DNA of 42,532 nucleotides from a bacterium (GTDB lineage Bacteria > Zixibacteria > MSB-5A5 > GN15 > FEB-12), in NCBI GenBank assembly GCA_030605565.1, contig JAUWIB010000013.1, positions 1 to 42,532 of the forward strand, in the 5' to 3' direction. The translations under genes were made by a program, and so were the position numbers. Below the pieces are notes generated by a model, which did not search any database, was not told where the DNA came from, and saw nothing but the letters and a program-made list of their open reading frames with translations. The stretch's first letter is position 1. Each line of letters begins with the position of its first letter. Below, piece after piece: positions 17,239-25,051 of the stretch.

Positions 17239-19911
17239 ATGAACCATCGCAACCGTTTGAACATCGGGGTTATTCTGTTGGTTATCATGCCGGTCGTGTG
17301 CATGGTCTCCAGCGTGTCGGCCCAGGGGCTGGCGGGGGAATCGATTTGGACTTTTGACGGCGAGTGGCCCACCAGGCATATCGAGACGGCCGACCTCAAT
17401 GGGGATGGTACCTTCGACGTGATTGCCGGAGAGCACAATAGTGATTACTACGGATACCCCCACCAGGTGGTAGCCGTGGACGGCAAGACCGGCGACACCA
17501 TCTGGATATACACGCTGCAAGACGCTGTCCGGTCGATGACCATCGGTGATGTGAACAACGATGGCGTGATGGATGTCATCGCCGCGGCCTCTTACCATTC
17601 CAGCATCACCCCGGACGGCTATGTCCACGCCATCAACGGCGTCACTGGTATTGCCCTCTGGACATTCTATGTCGGCGCCACCAATCAGGACGTCGCGGTC
17701 GGCGATTTCAACGGGGACGAGTATATCGATGTCGTCGTGGCCTGTTTTGACGACTACGTTTACGCTATTAACGGCGAGACCGGCGTGCAACTCTGGCGCA
17801 AGGAGATAGACGCCATGTGGGTCAACGCGGTCGCCACCGGTGACGTCAACGGTGACAACATCGACGACGTCGCTTTCGCGCACGAGTACCTGGCCGGCTG
17901 GGACAACCACTGCGGCGTAATCGACGGAGCTACCGGACAGTTCATCTGGGATTCCGTGGTGGCTTATGTTGTCCTGGATGCTATGATTGAGGACATCGAC
18001 AACGACGGCCAGCCGGAAGCGATCTTCGCCGGCATCGACGCCGGCGATCAGGGCCATCTGTACGTTCGTAATGCCTCCGATGGCACCCTTGAGTGGAGCT
18101 ACGATTTAGGGGCCATTAACCACACCAATGGTCAGATTGGCTTGTACACTTACGACATTGATAACGACACCGATCTTGATTTGGTCATCGGAAACTTTCT
18201 CGGCTGGCGAAAAGTGATCGCTTTTGACGGAACGGAACCATCGTTGATGTTCGAATCCGACAGCCTGGGGAGCTACCCCCGCGACCTGGCATTTGCCGAC
18301 GTGACCGGCGACGGGAATCTGAATATCGTGGCCGCCACCTACGACCGGGTCTCGGTCGTCTCGGCGGTCGACGGTTCTCTGGTGTGGTATTATGGTGTAT
18401 CGGGAACGATGTACGCCGTCGGTGTGGCCGAGTTCGATGGTGACGCGATTGTCGATGTCGCGGCGGGTGGCGGAGCTGAATTCATCGGAAGCCCCCCGAA
18501 TCCCGGCAAATCGATCTGGGCGCTCAGATCAACCCAGTCACCGCTTTTGTGGGAGTACGCATTTGGTGAGTATGGCAACGCCCTGGCCATCGCCGACCTC
18601 AACGGCGATGATTGCATGGACGTGCTAACGGTAGCCTCGTTGGACGACTGGGTGTGGGCGATCGACGGCTGCACCGGTGACACTCTGTGGCACTGGACCG
18701 GGACCGAGAATCTGTACGCCGTCACCACCGGCGATTTTGACAATGACGGACAAATAGATGTAGCAGTAGCCGGGAATGACGACATGGTGACCGCCCTTTA
18801 CGGTAACGACGGAACAGTCATGTGGCAGTTCACCGATCCGGGCGACCAAATTTATCGCAAGAACCTGCAGGCTGCCGATCTCAACAGCGACGGCGATTGT
18901 GATGTCATCGCGGGAAGTGACGACGGCACAATCTATGTTATCAGCGGCACTACCCGACTCGACCTGGTCTGGTCGCGCGCTTTTACCGGCGGCGATCCGG
19001 AGGAGATCGAGTTGGCCGAGATGAACGGTGTTCCGCCGATCGACGTGGTTGCGATCGTGGGCGGAAAAATGGTCGTGATGGACGGCGCTGACGGCAGTAC
19101 GCTTTGGGAGTACGCTGTCGGCACACAATACGCCGCACACTGTGAAGTGATGGATGCCAATGACGATGGTGTGCTGGATGTTGCTATTGGCATCAAGAAG
19201 ATGGGCGCCACGCCCGGCAAGGTACTCATGGTCGACGGCAATGCCCCCCACGATGAGATGTGGAGTTCCGGTCCTATGGAACCCTGCTCCGACTACGGAT
19301 TCAGTCATGCCTTACTGAACTGGGACAAGGCGGCTGATCTTATCGTAGGGACCAACTACAATGAGCGCATCGTGTACGCTTTCGACGGCACTAACGGTGC
19401 GGAACTGTGGAGCTTCGAGGCCGGTGACGAAATAAACTGCGTACTCGGTTACGACCTCAATGGCGACGGCCAGGATGACGCTCTGGTCGGTTCCGACGAC
19501 GGACTCGTGCGTGCTCTCGACGGCGCGACCGGCGAGGCATACTTCGAGCAGAGTTGTGCGGGTGATGTTATGCATCTCGGCGTCGGCGACATCAACGGCG
19601 ACGGCGCGGGGAATCTCGCCTGTGTCACGTTTGGGTCCTCAGGCGTGGTGTACGCCTATAGCTCGCTGTATGATGCCGGATGCTGTGTTGACATCGCCGG
19701 AAATATCGACTTCGATATTGACGATCAGATCACCATTGCTGATCTTGTCTACATGGTTGACTTCATGTTCAACGCCGGTCCGCCTCCGGAGTGCTGGGAG
19801 GAGGCGGAGTTGGACCCACCGTTCGGCGATGAGGCCTTGACTATCGCCGATTTGGTATACTTGGTGGACTACATGTTCAACCAAGGCCCGCCGCCGGTGG
19901 ACTGTCCGTAG
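17239..19911 (+). CDS. Secreted FG-GAP/VCBS-repeat beta-propeller protein with paired dockerin-like motifs
   Basis: AGGAG (17226-17230) and a signal peptide (IGVILLVIMPVVCMVSSVSA) fix the start. Residues about 35-810 are tandem repeats in which a calcium-binding-like DxNxDGxxDV motif (DLNGDGTFDVIAG, DVNNDGVMDVIAA and so on) alternates with PQQ-like WxxxG strands (DGKTGDTIWIY, NGVTGIALWTF). This points to extracellular beta-propellers. The last 75 residues hold two dockerin-like half-sites, ITIADLVYMVDFMFNAGPPP and LTIADLVYLVDYMFNQGPPP, and the protein ends VDCP. Ligand and role are unknown. It is 890 residues long and monocistronic. Confidence 0.85.
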   Translation: MNHRNRLNIGVILLVIMPVVCMVSSVSAQGLAGESIWTFDGEWPTRHIETADLNGDGTFDVIAGEHNSDYYGYPHQVVAVDGKTGDTIWIYTLQDAVRSMTIGDVNNDGVMDVIAAASYHSSITPDGYVHAINGVTGIALWTFYVGATNQDVAVGDFNGDEYIDVVVACFDDYVYAINGETGVQLWRKEIDAMWVNAVATGDVNGDNIDDVAFAHEYLAGWDNHCGVIDGATGQFIWDSVVAYVVLDAMIEDIDNDGQPEAIFAGIDAGDQGHLYVRNASDGTLEWSYDLGAINHTNGQIGLYTYDIDNDTDLDLVIGNFLGWRKVIAFDGTEPSLMFESDSLGSYPRDLAFADVTGDGNLNIVAATYDRVSVVSAVDGSLVWYYGVSGTMYAVGVAEFDGDAIVDVAAGGGAEFIGSPPNPGKSIWALRSTQSPLLWEYAFGEYGNALAIADLNGDDCMDVLTVASLDDWVWAIDGCTGDTLWHWTGTENLYAVTTGDFDNDGQIDVAVAGNDDMVTALYGNDGTVMWQFTDPGDQIYRKNLQAADLNSDGDCDVIAGSDDGTIYVISGTTRLDLVWSRAFTGGDPEEIELAEMNGVPPIDVVAIVGGKMVVMDGADGSTLWEYAVGTQYAAHCEVMDANDDGVLDVAIGIKKMGATPGKVLMVDGNAPHDEMWSSGPMEPCSDYGFSHALLNWDKAADLIVGTNYNERIVYAFDGTNGAELWSFEAGDEINCVLGYDLNGDGQDDALVGSDDGLVRALDGATGEAYFEQSCAGDVMHLGVGDINGDGAGNLACVTFGSSGVVYAYSSLYDAGCCVDIAGNIDFDIDDQITIADLVYMVDFMFNAGPPPECWEEAELDPPFGDEALTIADLVYLVDYMFNQGPPPVDCP

Positions 19912-19929
19912 CCGTGCGCTCGGAGTTAG

Positions 19930-20016
19930 TTGGTGGTCTGTGCGCGGTGGACGTCCTCGTCTACCGCGTTTACCCCAGTACGTAGTCGGCGCACGGGGAC
20001 GTACGCTGACCACCAT
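19930..20016. repeat. Palindromic intergenic element
   Basis: GGTGGTC near 19932 and GACCACC near 20008 form an inverted pair, with inner GCGC/GCGCAC and CGTCC/GGACG arms. It follows the stop of the preceding gene by about 20 bp and may act as a terminator-like structure, although there is no T tract. The rest of 19912-20212 holds only the promoter at 20075. Confidence 0.5.
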
Positions 20017-20074
20017 ACCGAATATCACCGTTCAACCCTTGGATGTTTTGGGGTAAGTGCAAGCGTAATTTGCC

Positions 20075-20103
20075 TTGACGTTCTTCAGGCTACCGGTTAA
20101 CTT
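20075..20103 (+). promoter_or_regulatory. Candidate promoter for the gene at 20213
   Basis: TTGACG (20075-20080) and TAACTT (20098-20103) are 17 bp apart, leaving a leader of roughly 100 nt. Confidence 0.45.
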
Positions 20104-20212
20104 GTAATCGTATCATATGGAAAATGTCCTCCGGCTGCCGAAGGCCAACAGCGAGCGTGCCGGGAACGATCGAAGGTTGCGAGTTCAAACCTGAACAAGG
20201 CAGGGATAGACC

Positions 20213-21403
20213 ATGAAACAACTGATTCTCACGGCAGTGCTGCTGGCAGCAGCGTCATGTGTGTTCGCCGACACCGGCCCAACCGGCGTTGTCAACAAAC
20301 CTACTTTTATACCCGCCGACCAACCCTTCGATTGGGCGACGCTAAAAGGCGCTGATGACACCTGCACACTCTGGAAACACTGGGAGAACGACACCATCCT
20401 GGGCTACAGCCACGGCTATGAGCCGGATCATCAGACGGTAACGTACTTCGATCCGTCCGAATGCGGCGCGCCTACTTATCCCTTTGAAATCACCGCTGTG
20501 TCCCTGGTGCTACTCGACCCACCGAATTACATCGATCCGCGTGTTTACCAGTGGCCGGTTACACTTGACATTGTGGTCTACGATCTGCAATACCCCCCTG
20601 ACAGTTGCTATGGACCTGGCGATGAACTTTGCCGCGTGCAGGTGGTGTGTGATTCGGCAGCTTTTGCCTATCCCAGTCTCGGCACTGTCACCTTCCCCAC
20701 TCCGTGCTGCGTCGATGGACCGGTTTTCGTCGGCGTCGATTACACCGATACCGGACCCGGACCGTATTGGCCGTCGATCATGTTCGACTACAGTTCCGAG
20801 CCGGACACCTGTCATATCTTTTACTACACCTGCGAAGCCTGGTATGGTTGGTACGCCTATTGGGTCACGCCACCGGGCTATCCATTCTTCTATGTGCATG
20901 GCGACACCTACTCGCTGAATTGCTGCCCCGATCCGGATGCCGACGGTATATGCGAAGCTGACGACAACTGCCCGAATGACTACAACCCGGATCAGTCGGA
21001 TGTTGACGGTGATGACATCGGCGATGTCTGTGACAACTGCCCCGATGACTACAATCCCGGCCAGGAGGACACCGATGGTGACGGTGTGGCCGATGCCTGC
21101 GACAACTGCCCCACTGTCTACAACCCCGGTCAGGAGGACGATGATGAGGACGGTGTCGGCAATGTTTGCGAAACTGTTGAGGAGTGTGTGGGCATACGCG
21201 GCAATATCGACGGCATCATCGGTGACGTAATCGATATCGCCGATCTTGTCTACCTGGTCGACTACATGTTCAACGGTGGGCCGCCGCCGCCATCCATGGA
21301 AGAGGCCGATGTTGACGCCAGCGGCCAAGTGGACATCGCCGACCTGGTGTATCTGGTCGATTATATGTTCAACGGTGGCCCGGCGCCCTTGCCGTGTCCG
21401 TAG
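20213..21403 (+). CDS. Secreted protein with thrombospondin type-3 calcium repeats and paired dockerin-like motifs
   Basis: The 396-residue product starts with a signal peptide (LILTAVLLAAASCVFA). Residues about 20-240 form an unrecognised domain rich in Cys, Tyr and Pro. Residues about 240-320 contain three thrombospondin type-3-like calcium repeats (DADGICEADDNCPNDYNPDQ and two similar). The C-terminus has two dockerin-like half-sites (IDIADLVYLVDYMFNGGPPP and VDIADLVYLVDYMFNGGPAP) and ends LPCP. The C-terminal plan matches the gene before it, and both may be anchored or sorted by the same route. No enzyme motif is visible. Confidence 0.8.
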   Translation: MKQLILTAVLLAAASCVFADTGPTGVVNKPTFIPADQPFDWATLKGADDTCTLWKHWENDTILGYSHGYEPDHQTVTYFDPSECGAPTYPFEITAVSLVLLDPPNYIDPRVYQWPVTLDIVVYDLQYPPDSCYGPGDELCRVQVVCDSAAFAYPSLGTVTFPTPCCVDGPVFVGVDYTDTGPGPYWPSIMFDYSSEPDTCHIFYYTCEAWYGWYAYWVTPPGYPFFYVHGDTYSLNCCPDPDADGICEADDNCPNDYNPDQSDVDGDDIGDVCDNCPDDYNPGQEDTDGDGVADACDNCPTVYNPGQEDDDEDGVGNVCETVEECVGIRGNIDGIIGDVIDIADLVYLVDYMFNGGPPPPSMEEADVDASGQVDIADLVYLVDYMFNGGPAPLPCP

Positions 21404-21417
21404 ACAGGTCAATCCCA

Positions 21418-21500
21418 GTAGGTCAGGAGCTCTGTGCTCCTGACACGCGCGAAGCGCGAAAAGCAGGCTTGCCTGTCAGGTTCCAAGGAACCTGACCTAC
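21418..21500. repeat. Second MITE-like family, 83 bp
   Basis: It is bounded by GTAGGTCAGG (21418-21427) and CCTGACCTAC (21491-21500), a perfect 10-bp inverted repeat. Each end is itself a hairpin (GTCAGGAGC...GCTCCTGAC; GGTTCC-AA-GGAACC). The end GTAGGTC is shared with the 147-bp family, suggesting one mobilising transposase. A half copy lies at 24888-24914. Confidence 0.75.
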
Positions 21501-21571
21501 AAGACAGTCCAATGGGGCTGAACAGCCAGATAGCCGGACGCGCGGCAGCATCACAAGACGCTGCCACACTG

Positions 21572-22549
21572 TTAGAGGTCCACGTCAGTGCCTATTCCAG
21601 ACTCACATGCACGGTCATACACAAGTTTCGCGGTCGCAGTGTCCTGGATCGCCAACCCGTTCGACTTGAACAGAGTGATTTCGCTATCGTTGGCACGACC
21701 CGGCTTTGTGCCTAACACGATCTCGCCAAGGTCGGCATAGATGTGTGACTCGTCCAGAGCGCCTTCCTGGATGGGAATCATCAGATCACCGGCTTCCTTG
21801 AGACAGGCCTCGGTCGAGTCCGCCACGAACCTGGACCGCTTGACAATTGTCGTGTCCAACTCCCGTGCGTTTGGGGTGTGACTGCCGATGCCGTTGATGT
21901 GAGTACCTTCGCGCACTTTCTCTCCATCGAATAGCGGCGTCGGCGACGATGTTGCCGTGCAAATGATGTCAGCGACCAGGAGTTCCTCGGCACTTCCCAC
22001 CTTGACAACCTCCATCTCCAGCTTGGCGCTCATTTCGGTCACGAATCTGTCGGCAGCCTCGCTGGAAATATCGTACACCATCGCTTTGGACAACTTGCGC
22101 GCCACCGCCACCGCCCACAGTTGCATCTTCGCCTGAACACCCGCCCCAAAGATACCAGCTACCTGATCGTCATTTTCGCGCGCCATGTATTTCGTGGCCA
22201 CACCGCTCACCGCGCCGGTTCTGACGGCCGTAAGGTAGCCGCCATCCATTATGCAGATGACCTGCCCGGTTTCTGCGTTCTGTAGCAGTACCGTTCCGAT
22301 AGTGGTCGGCAGTTTGTGTTTGGTCGGATTACCCTTGTATATGCTGACCACTTTGCAGGCCAGCGCGCCCATCTCCTTGAGGTAGGCGGGCATGTAGAGC
22401 GCCAACCCTTCCGGCGGCGTGATCGGTATTCTGAGCGGCAGAACCGCCGTACCATTGGCAAGCTCAGCGAACGCCTTCTCCACGACATCCATACAGTCGG
22501 GCATCTGCAGAACCTGTGTTACATCATCTCTGGAAAGCAATAACGGCAT
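21572..22549 (-). CDS. Ornithine cyclodeaminase / alanine dehydrogenase (mu-crystallin family)
   Basis: AGGAGG on the minus strand precedes ATG 22549; the longer frame to 22603 has no support. The 325-residue product has the family layout: LPLRIPITPPEGLALYMPAY with substrate residues, LACKVVSIY, a TVRTG-like segment (YLTAVRTGAVSG), a Rossmann loop GIFGAGVQAKMQL near residue 135, and the late GIGSHTPNARELD and ADSTEACLKEAGDL motifs. Members use NAD(H) for ornithine cyclisation, alanine dehydrogenation or imine reduction. The archaeal-type alanine dehydrogenase subgroup looks closest, but sequence alone does not settle the substrate. Confidence 0.85.
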   Translation of the reverse strand: MPLLLSRDDVTQVLQMPDCMDVVEKAFAELANGTAVLPLRIPITPPEGLALYMPAYLKEMGALACKVVSIYKGNPTKHKLPTTIGTVLLQNAETGQVICIMDGGYLTAVRTGAVSGVATKYMARENDDQVAGIFGAGVQAKMQLWAVAVARKLSKAMVYDISSEAADRFVTEMSAKLEMEVVKVGSAEELLVADIICTATSSPTPLFDGEKVREGTHINGIGSHTPNARELDTTIVKRSRFVADSTEACLKEAGDLMIPIQEGALDESHIYADLGEIVLGTKPGRANDSEITLFKSNGLAIQDTATAKLVYDRACESGIGTDVDL

Positions 22550-22748
22550 AGAAACCTCCTGATGTTTGGTTGCATTATACCAAACGGTGGGCCGTTCCGG
22601 CAAGGGATATGTGAACCGGCGTGTTCGGCCCCGCGTTGCCCCAGACCAGTCCGGTATTTCTTGCCAAATGCAGGAATTTGATTACTTTGGAGCCGATTGA
22701 TGACAAAGAAAACATAGAACTGTGCGAATACAATTGTGAGGCCCGATC

Positions 22749-24161
22749 ATGAATCTGACTGAACTGAAGAAGTTAACCAAAGACCGCAAGATCGAGTTTA
22801 TCGATCTGAAAATAAGTGACCTGCCCGGTCTGTGGCACCATATTACCATGCCCGTATCTTCCCTGAACAAGGATCTCTTCACCACCGGCGTCGGTGTGGA
22901 TGGTTCATCATTGCCCGGCTTTTCGTCCATTGAGCGCGGCGACATGATCATGATTCCCGACGCCGACACGGCCTTTGTCGATCCGTTTCATCATCGACCT
23001 ACGTTATCCCTTATATGCGACATAATGGACGTCCACGACAAGATTCTGCCTTACACACGTAACCCTCGGCGGGTCGCTCACCATGCCGAGGAATTCCTAA
23101 ACAAGATCAAACCGGGGTTGAAGGCGATTATAGGACCGGAGTTCGAGTTCTACGTCTTTGACAAGGTCAATTTCTTTCAGGGACCCGATAGAGCTTTCTA
23201 TTACCTGGACTCTTCCGAGGCTGAATGGAACGCGGAGCAGGACGACGAAAACCTTGGCTACAAGATTCCATACAAGAAAGGTTACCACGCCGCGCCGCCG
23301 ATGGATCGCACCTTCAATCTGAGATCGCAGATTTGCGCTATGCTGGCCGAGGTCGGCGTTCATCTGAAATACCATCACCACGAGGTAGGCGGTGGTGGCC
23401 AGCACGAGATTGAAACGAAGTTCTCGCCGTTGTTGAAAATGGCCGACCAGACAATGTTGACCAAGTACTTCGTCAAAAACGAATGCTTTCGCGAGGGCAA
23501 ATCGGCTACTTTCATGCCCAAACCGCTGTTCAACGAACCGGGATCGGGCATGCACGTACATCAGTATCTGGCTAACAAGAACGGTTCCGTCTTCTTTGAC
23601 AAGAAGGGACCGGCAAGATTCTCAAAAATCGGCCTCTACTACATTGGTGGCATGCTCAAGCATGTTGATTCCATTCTGGCCTTTTCCAATCCGTCGACTA
23701 ACTCGTTCAAACGGCTAGTGCCCGGTTTTGAAGCGCCCGTGGCGGAGACGTACTCCGTCGGCAACCGCACCGCATGCATACGTATCCCCGGCTACCAACG
23801 CAATCCAAAAACCATGCGCTTCGAGTTCCGCCCCGGTGACGGCACGATGAACCCGTACCTGGGCTTTGCTGCCATGTTGATGGCCGGCATCGACGGCATC
23901 AGGAACAAGATCGATCCCGGACTACCGATGGACAAGAACCTCGATCAGCTACCGCCCGATGAGTTGGCAAAGATACACCAGCTACCGACCTCGCTGACCA
24001 AAGCCCTCAACGCGCTCGAGACCGACTACGAGTATCTCCTGCAAGGCGGCGTTTTCACCGAAGACCTGCTGGAAAACTGGTCGGCCTTGAAGCGTAAAGA
24101 GGTCGACGAAATCCGCATCCGTCCCACCCCGTACGAGTTCCAGATGTACTACAACATTTGA
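22749..24161 (+). CDS. glnA: Glutamine synthetase, type I
   Basis: The 470-residue enzyme makes glutamine from glutamate, ammonia and ATP. GSI motifs are present: VGVDGSSLPGF near residue 50, IIGPEFEFYVFD (metal Glu residues), GGGGQHEIETKFSPL, NEPGSGMHVHQYL, NPSTNSFKRLVPGFEAPV, and RFEFRPGDGTMNPYL. Where adenylylated GSI enzymes have NLYDLPPEE, this protein has NLDQLPPDE, so the modified tyrosine is replaced by Asp and GlnE-type control is unlikely. GTGAGG precedes the ATG. It is monocistronic, with REP-like repeats immediately downstream. Confidence 0.95.
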   Translation: MNLTELKKLTKDRKIEFIDLKISDLPGLWHHITMPVSSLNKDLFTTGVGVDGSSLPGFSSIERGDMIMIPDADTAFVDPFHHRPTLSLICDIMDVHDKILPYTRNPRRVAHHAEEFLNKIKPGLKAIIGPEFEFYVFDKVNFFQGPDRAFYYLDSSEAEWNAEQDDENLGYKIPYKKGYHAAPPMDRTFNLRSQICAMLAEVGVHLKYHHHEVGGGGQHEIETKFSPLLKMADQTMLTKYFVKNECFREGKSATFMPKPLFNEPGSGMHVHQYLANKNGSVFFDKKGPARFSKIGLYYIGGMLKHVDSILAFSNPSTNSFKRLVPGFEAPVAETYSVGNRTACIRIPGYQRNPKTMRFEFRPGDGTMNPYLGFAAMLMAGIDGIRNKIDPGLPMDKNLDQLPPDELAKIHQLPTSLTKALNALETDYEYLLQGGVFTEDLLENWSALKRKEVDEIRIRPTPYEFQMYYNI

Positions 24162-24170
24162 ACATCCCCT

Positions 24171-24215
24171 ATCCTGAGCGGACCCCCACCTCATCCTGAG
24201 CGGAGTCGAAGGATG
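24171..24215. repeat. REP-like repeats after glnA
   Basis: A partial unit (ATCCTGAGCGGA, 24171-24182) is followed by a complete unit TCATCCTGAGCGGAGTCGAAGGATG (24191-24215). Confidence 0.7.
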
Positions 24216-24239
24216 GGTCCAGTGGATCAGATTTTTATG

Positions 24240-24268
24240 TTGCGGCATGGAGCACATAGTCCTATATT
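24240..24268 (+). promoter_or_regulatory. Promoter for the cNMP-binding gene
   Basis: TTGCGG (24240-24245) and TATATT (24263-24268) are 17 bp apart, with a leader of about 70 nt to the ATG at 24347. Confidence 0.65.
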
Positions 24269-24346
24269 ATGGGAGAGGACGGTCCACAGCCTGGAAAACC
24301 AACAGCACTAACTGAGCCCTAAGAGGCACAGACAAGGAGGACTGAA

Positions 24347-24817
24347 ATGAACCTTGACAAAACAGTAAGAGGTCACGACCTGTTTCAGGCGCTGAGCGTC
24401 GAGCAGACGGACCGGATCAGTGGGTTTTCATTGGTAAGAAAATACGAGGAGGGTGAATCGATTTTCAACCTCGGCGCTGCCGGTACCCATGTCTACATGC
24501 TGCTGAAGGGCTCGGTCAATCTTCGGCTTCCCGCCGATCCTTCGGATTTCAGCATCGTTGTCTCCAAGATCGAAAAGGGAGAACTGTTTGGACTCTCACC
24601 GTTGCTCGATTCTCCCAAGTACACCGCCACGGCCCAATGCACTGAGTATACCGAGGTGCTTGCTGTCGAGGCCAAGCCATTTCGGGAGTTACTGGTGAAC
24701 AGCCACCCGGTGGGGTTTGATATCATGAGCCGTGTAGCCCGGATCTACTTCAGTCGATACATCAACGTTCTGAAGGAACTCCAGGGAGTGGTGAGCCATA
24801 TCGCCCTGATCCGCTGA
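24347..24817 (+). CDS. Stand-alone cyclic-nucleotide-binding-domain protein
   Basis: AAGGAGG sits 6-7 bp before the ATG. The 156-residue protein is essentially one Crp-like beta-roll domain: GHDLFQALSVEQTDRI, YEEGESIFNLGAAGTHVYML (residues about 31-50), LLKGSVNLRL, IEKGELFGLSPLLDSPKYTATA (phosphate-binding-cassette region, about 83-104) and ECTEVLAV-like strands. The C-terminal helix ends at 156 with no helix-turn-helix, so it is not a DNA-binding Crp homologue. The classical PBC Arg/Ser pair is not obvious, so the ligand may not be cAMP. It probably acts as a sensor partner of another protein. Confidence 0.8.
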   Translation: MNLDKTVRGHDLFQALSVEQTDRISGFSLVRKYEEGESIFNLGAAGTHVYMLLKGSVNLRLPADPSDFSIVVSKIEKGELFGLSPLLDSPKYTATAQCTEYTEVLAVEAKPFRELLVNSHPVGFDIMSRVARIYFSRYINVLKELQGVVSHIALIR

Positions 24818-24829
24818 ACTTCTGATCAC

Positions 24830-24943
24830 GTCACCCTGAGCGGACATAACGTCACCCTGAGCGGAGTCGAAGGATGAGCGAAGTCCGGTAGGTCAGGATC
24901 CCTGTGATCCTGACACAACGTCACCCTGAGCGGAGTCGAAGGG
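24830..24943. repeat. Cluster of REP-like units plus half a MITE-like end
   Basis: GTCACCCTGAGCGGA occurs at 24830-24844, 24851-24875 and 24920-24943. Between the last two lies GTAGGTCAGGATC-CCTGT-GATCCTGAC (24888-24914), matching one end of the 83-bp family at 21418. It fills the gap between convergent genes and probably forms strong hairpins in both transcripts. Confidence 0.75.
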
Positions 24944-25051
24944 CAGCGCAACAAAGTGCGCGGCAGATGTCCACATCAGCCGCGCTAACCAAAGCCGTTC
25001 CCCACCCCCGTTATCTTAGCCGACAAAGGCGGGTTCGAAGACGGACTCGCC

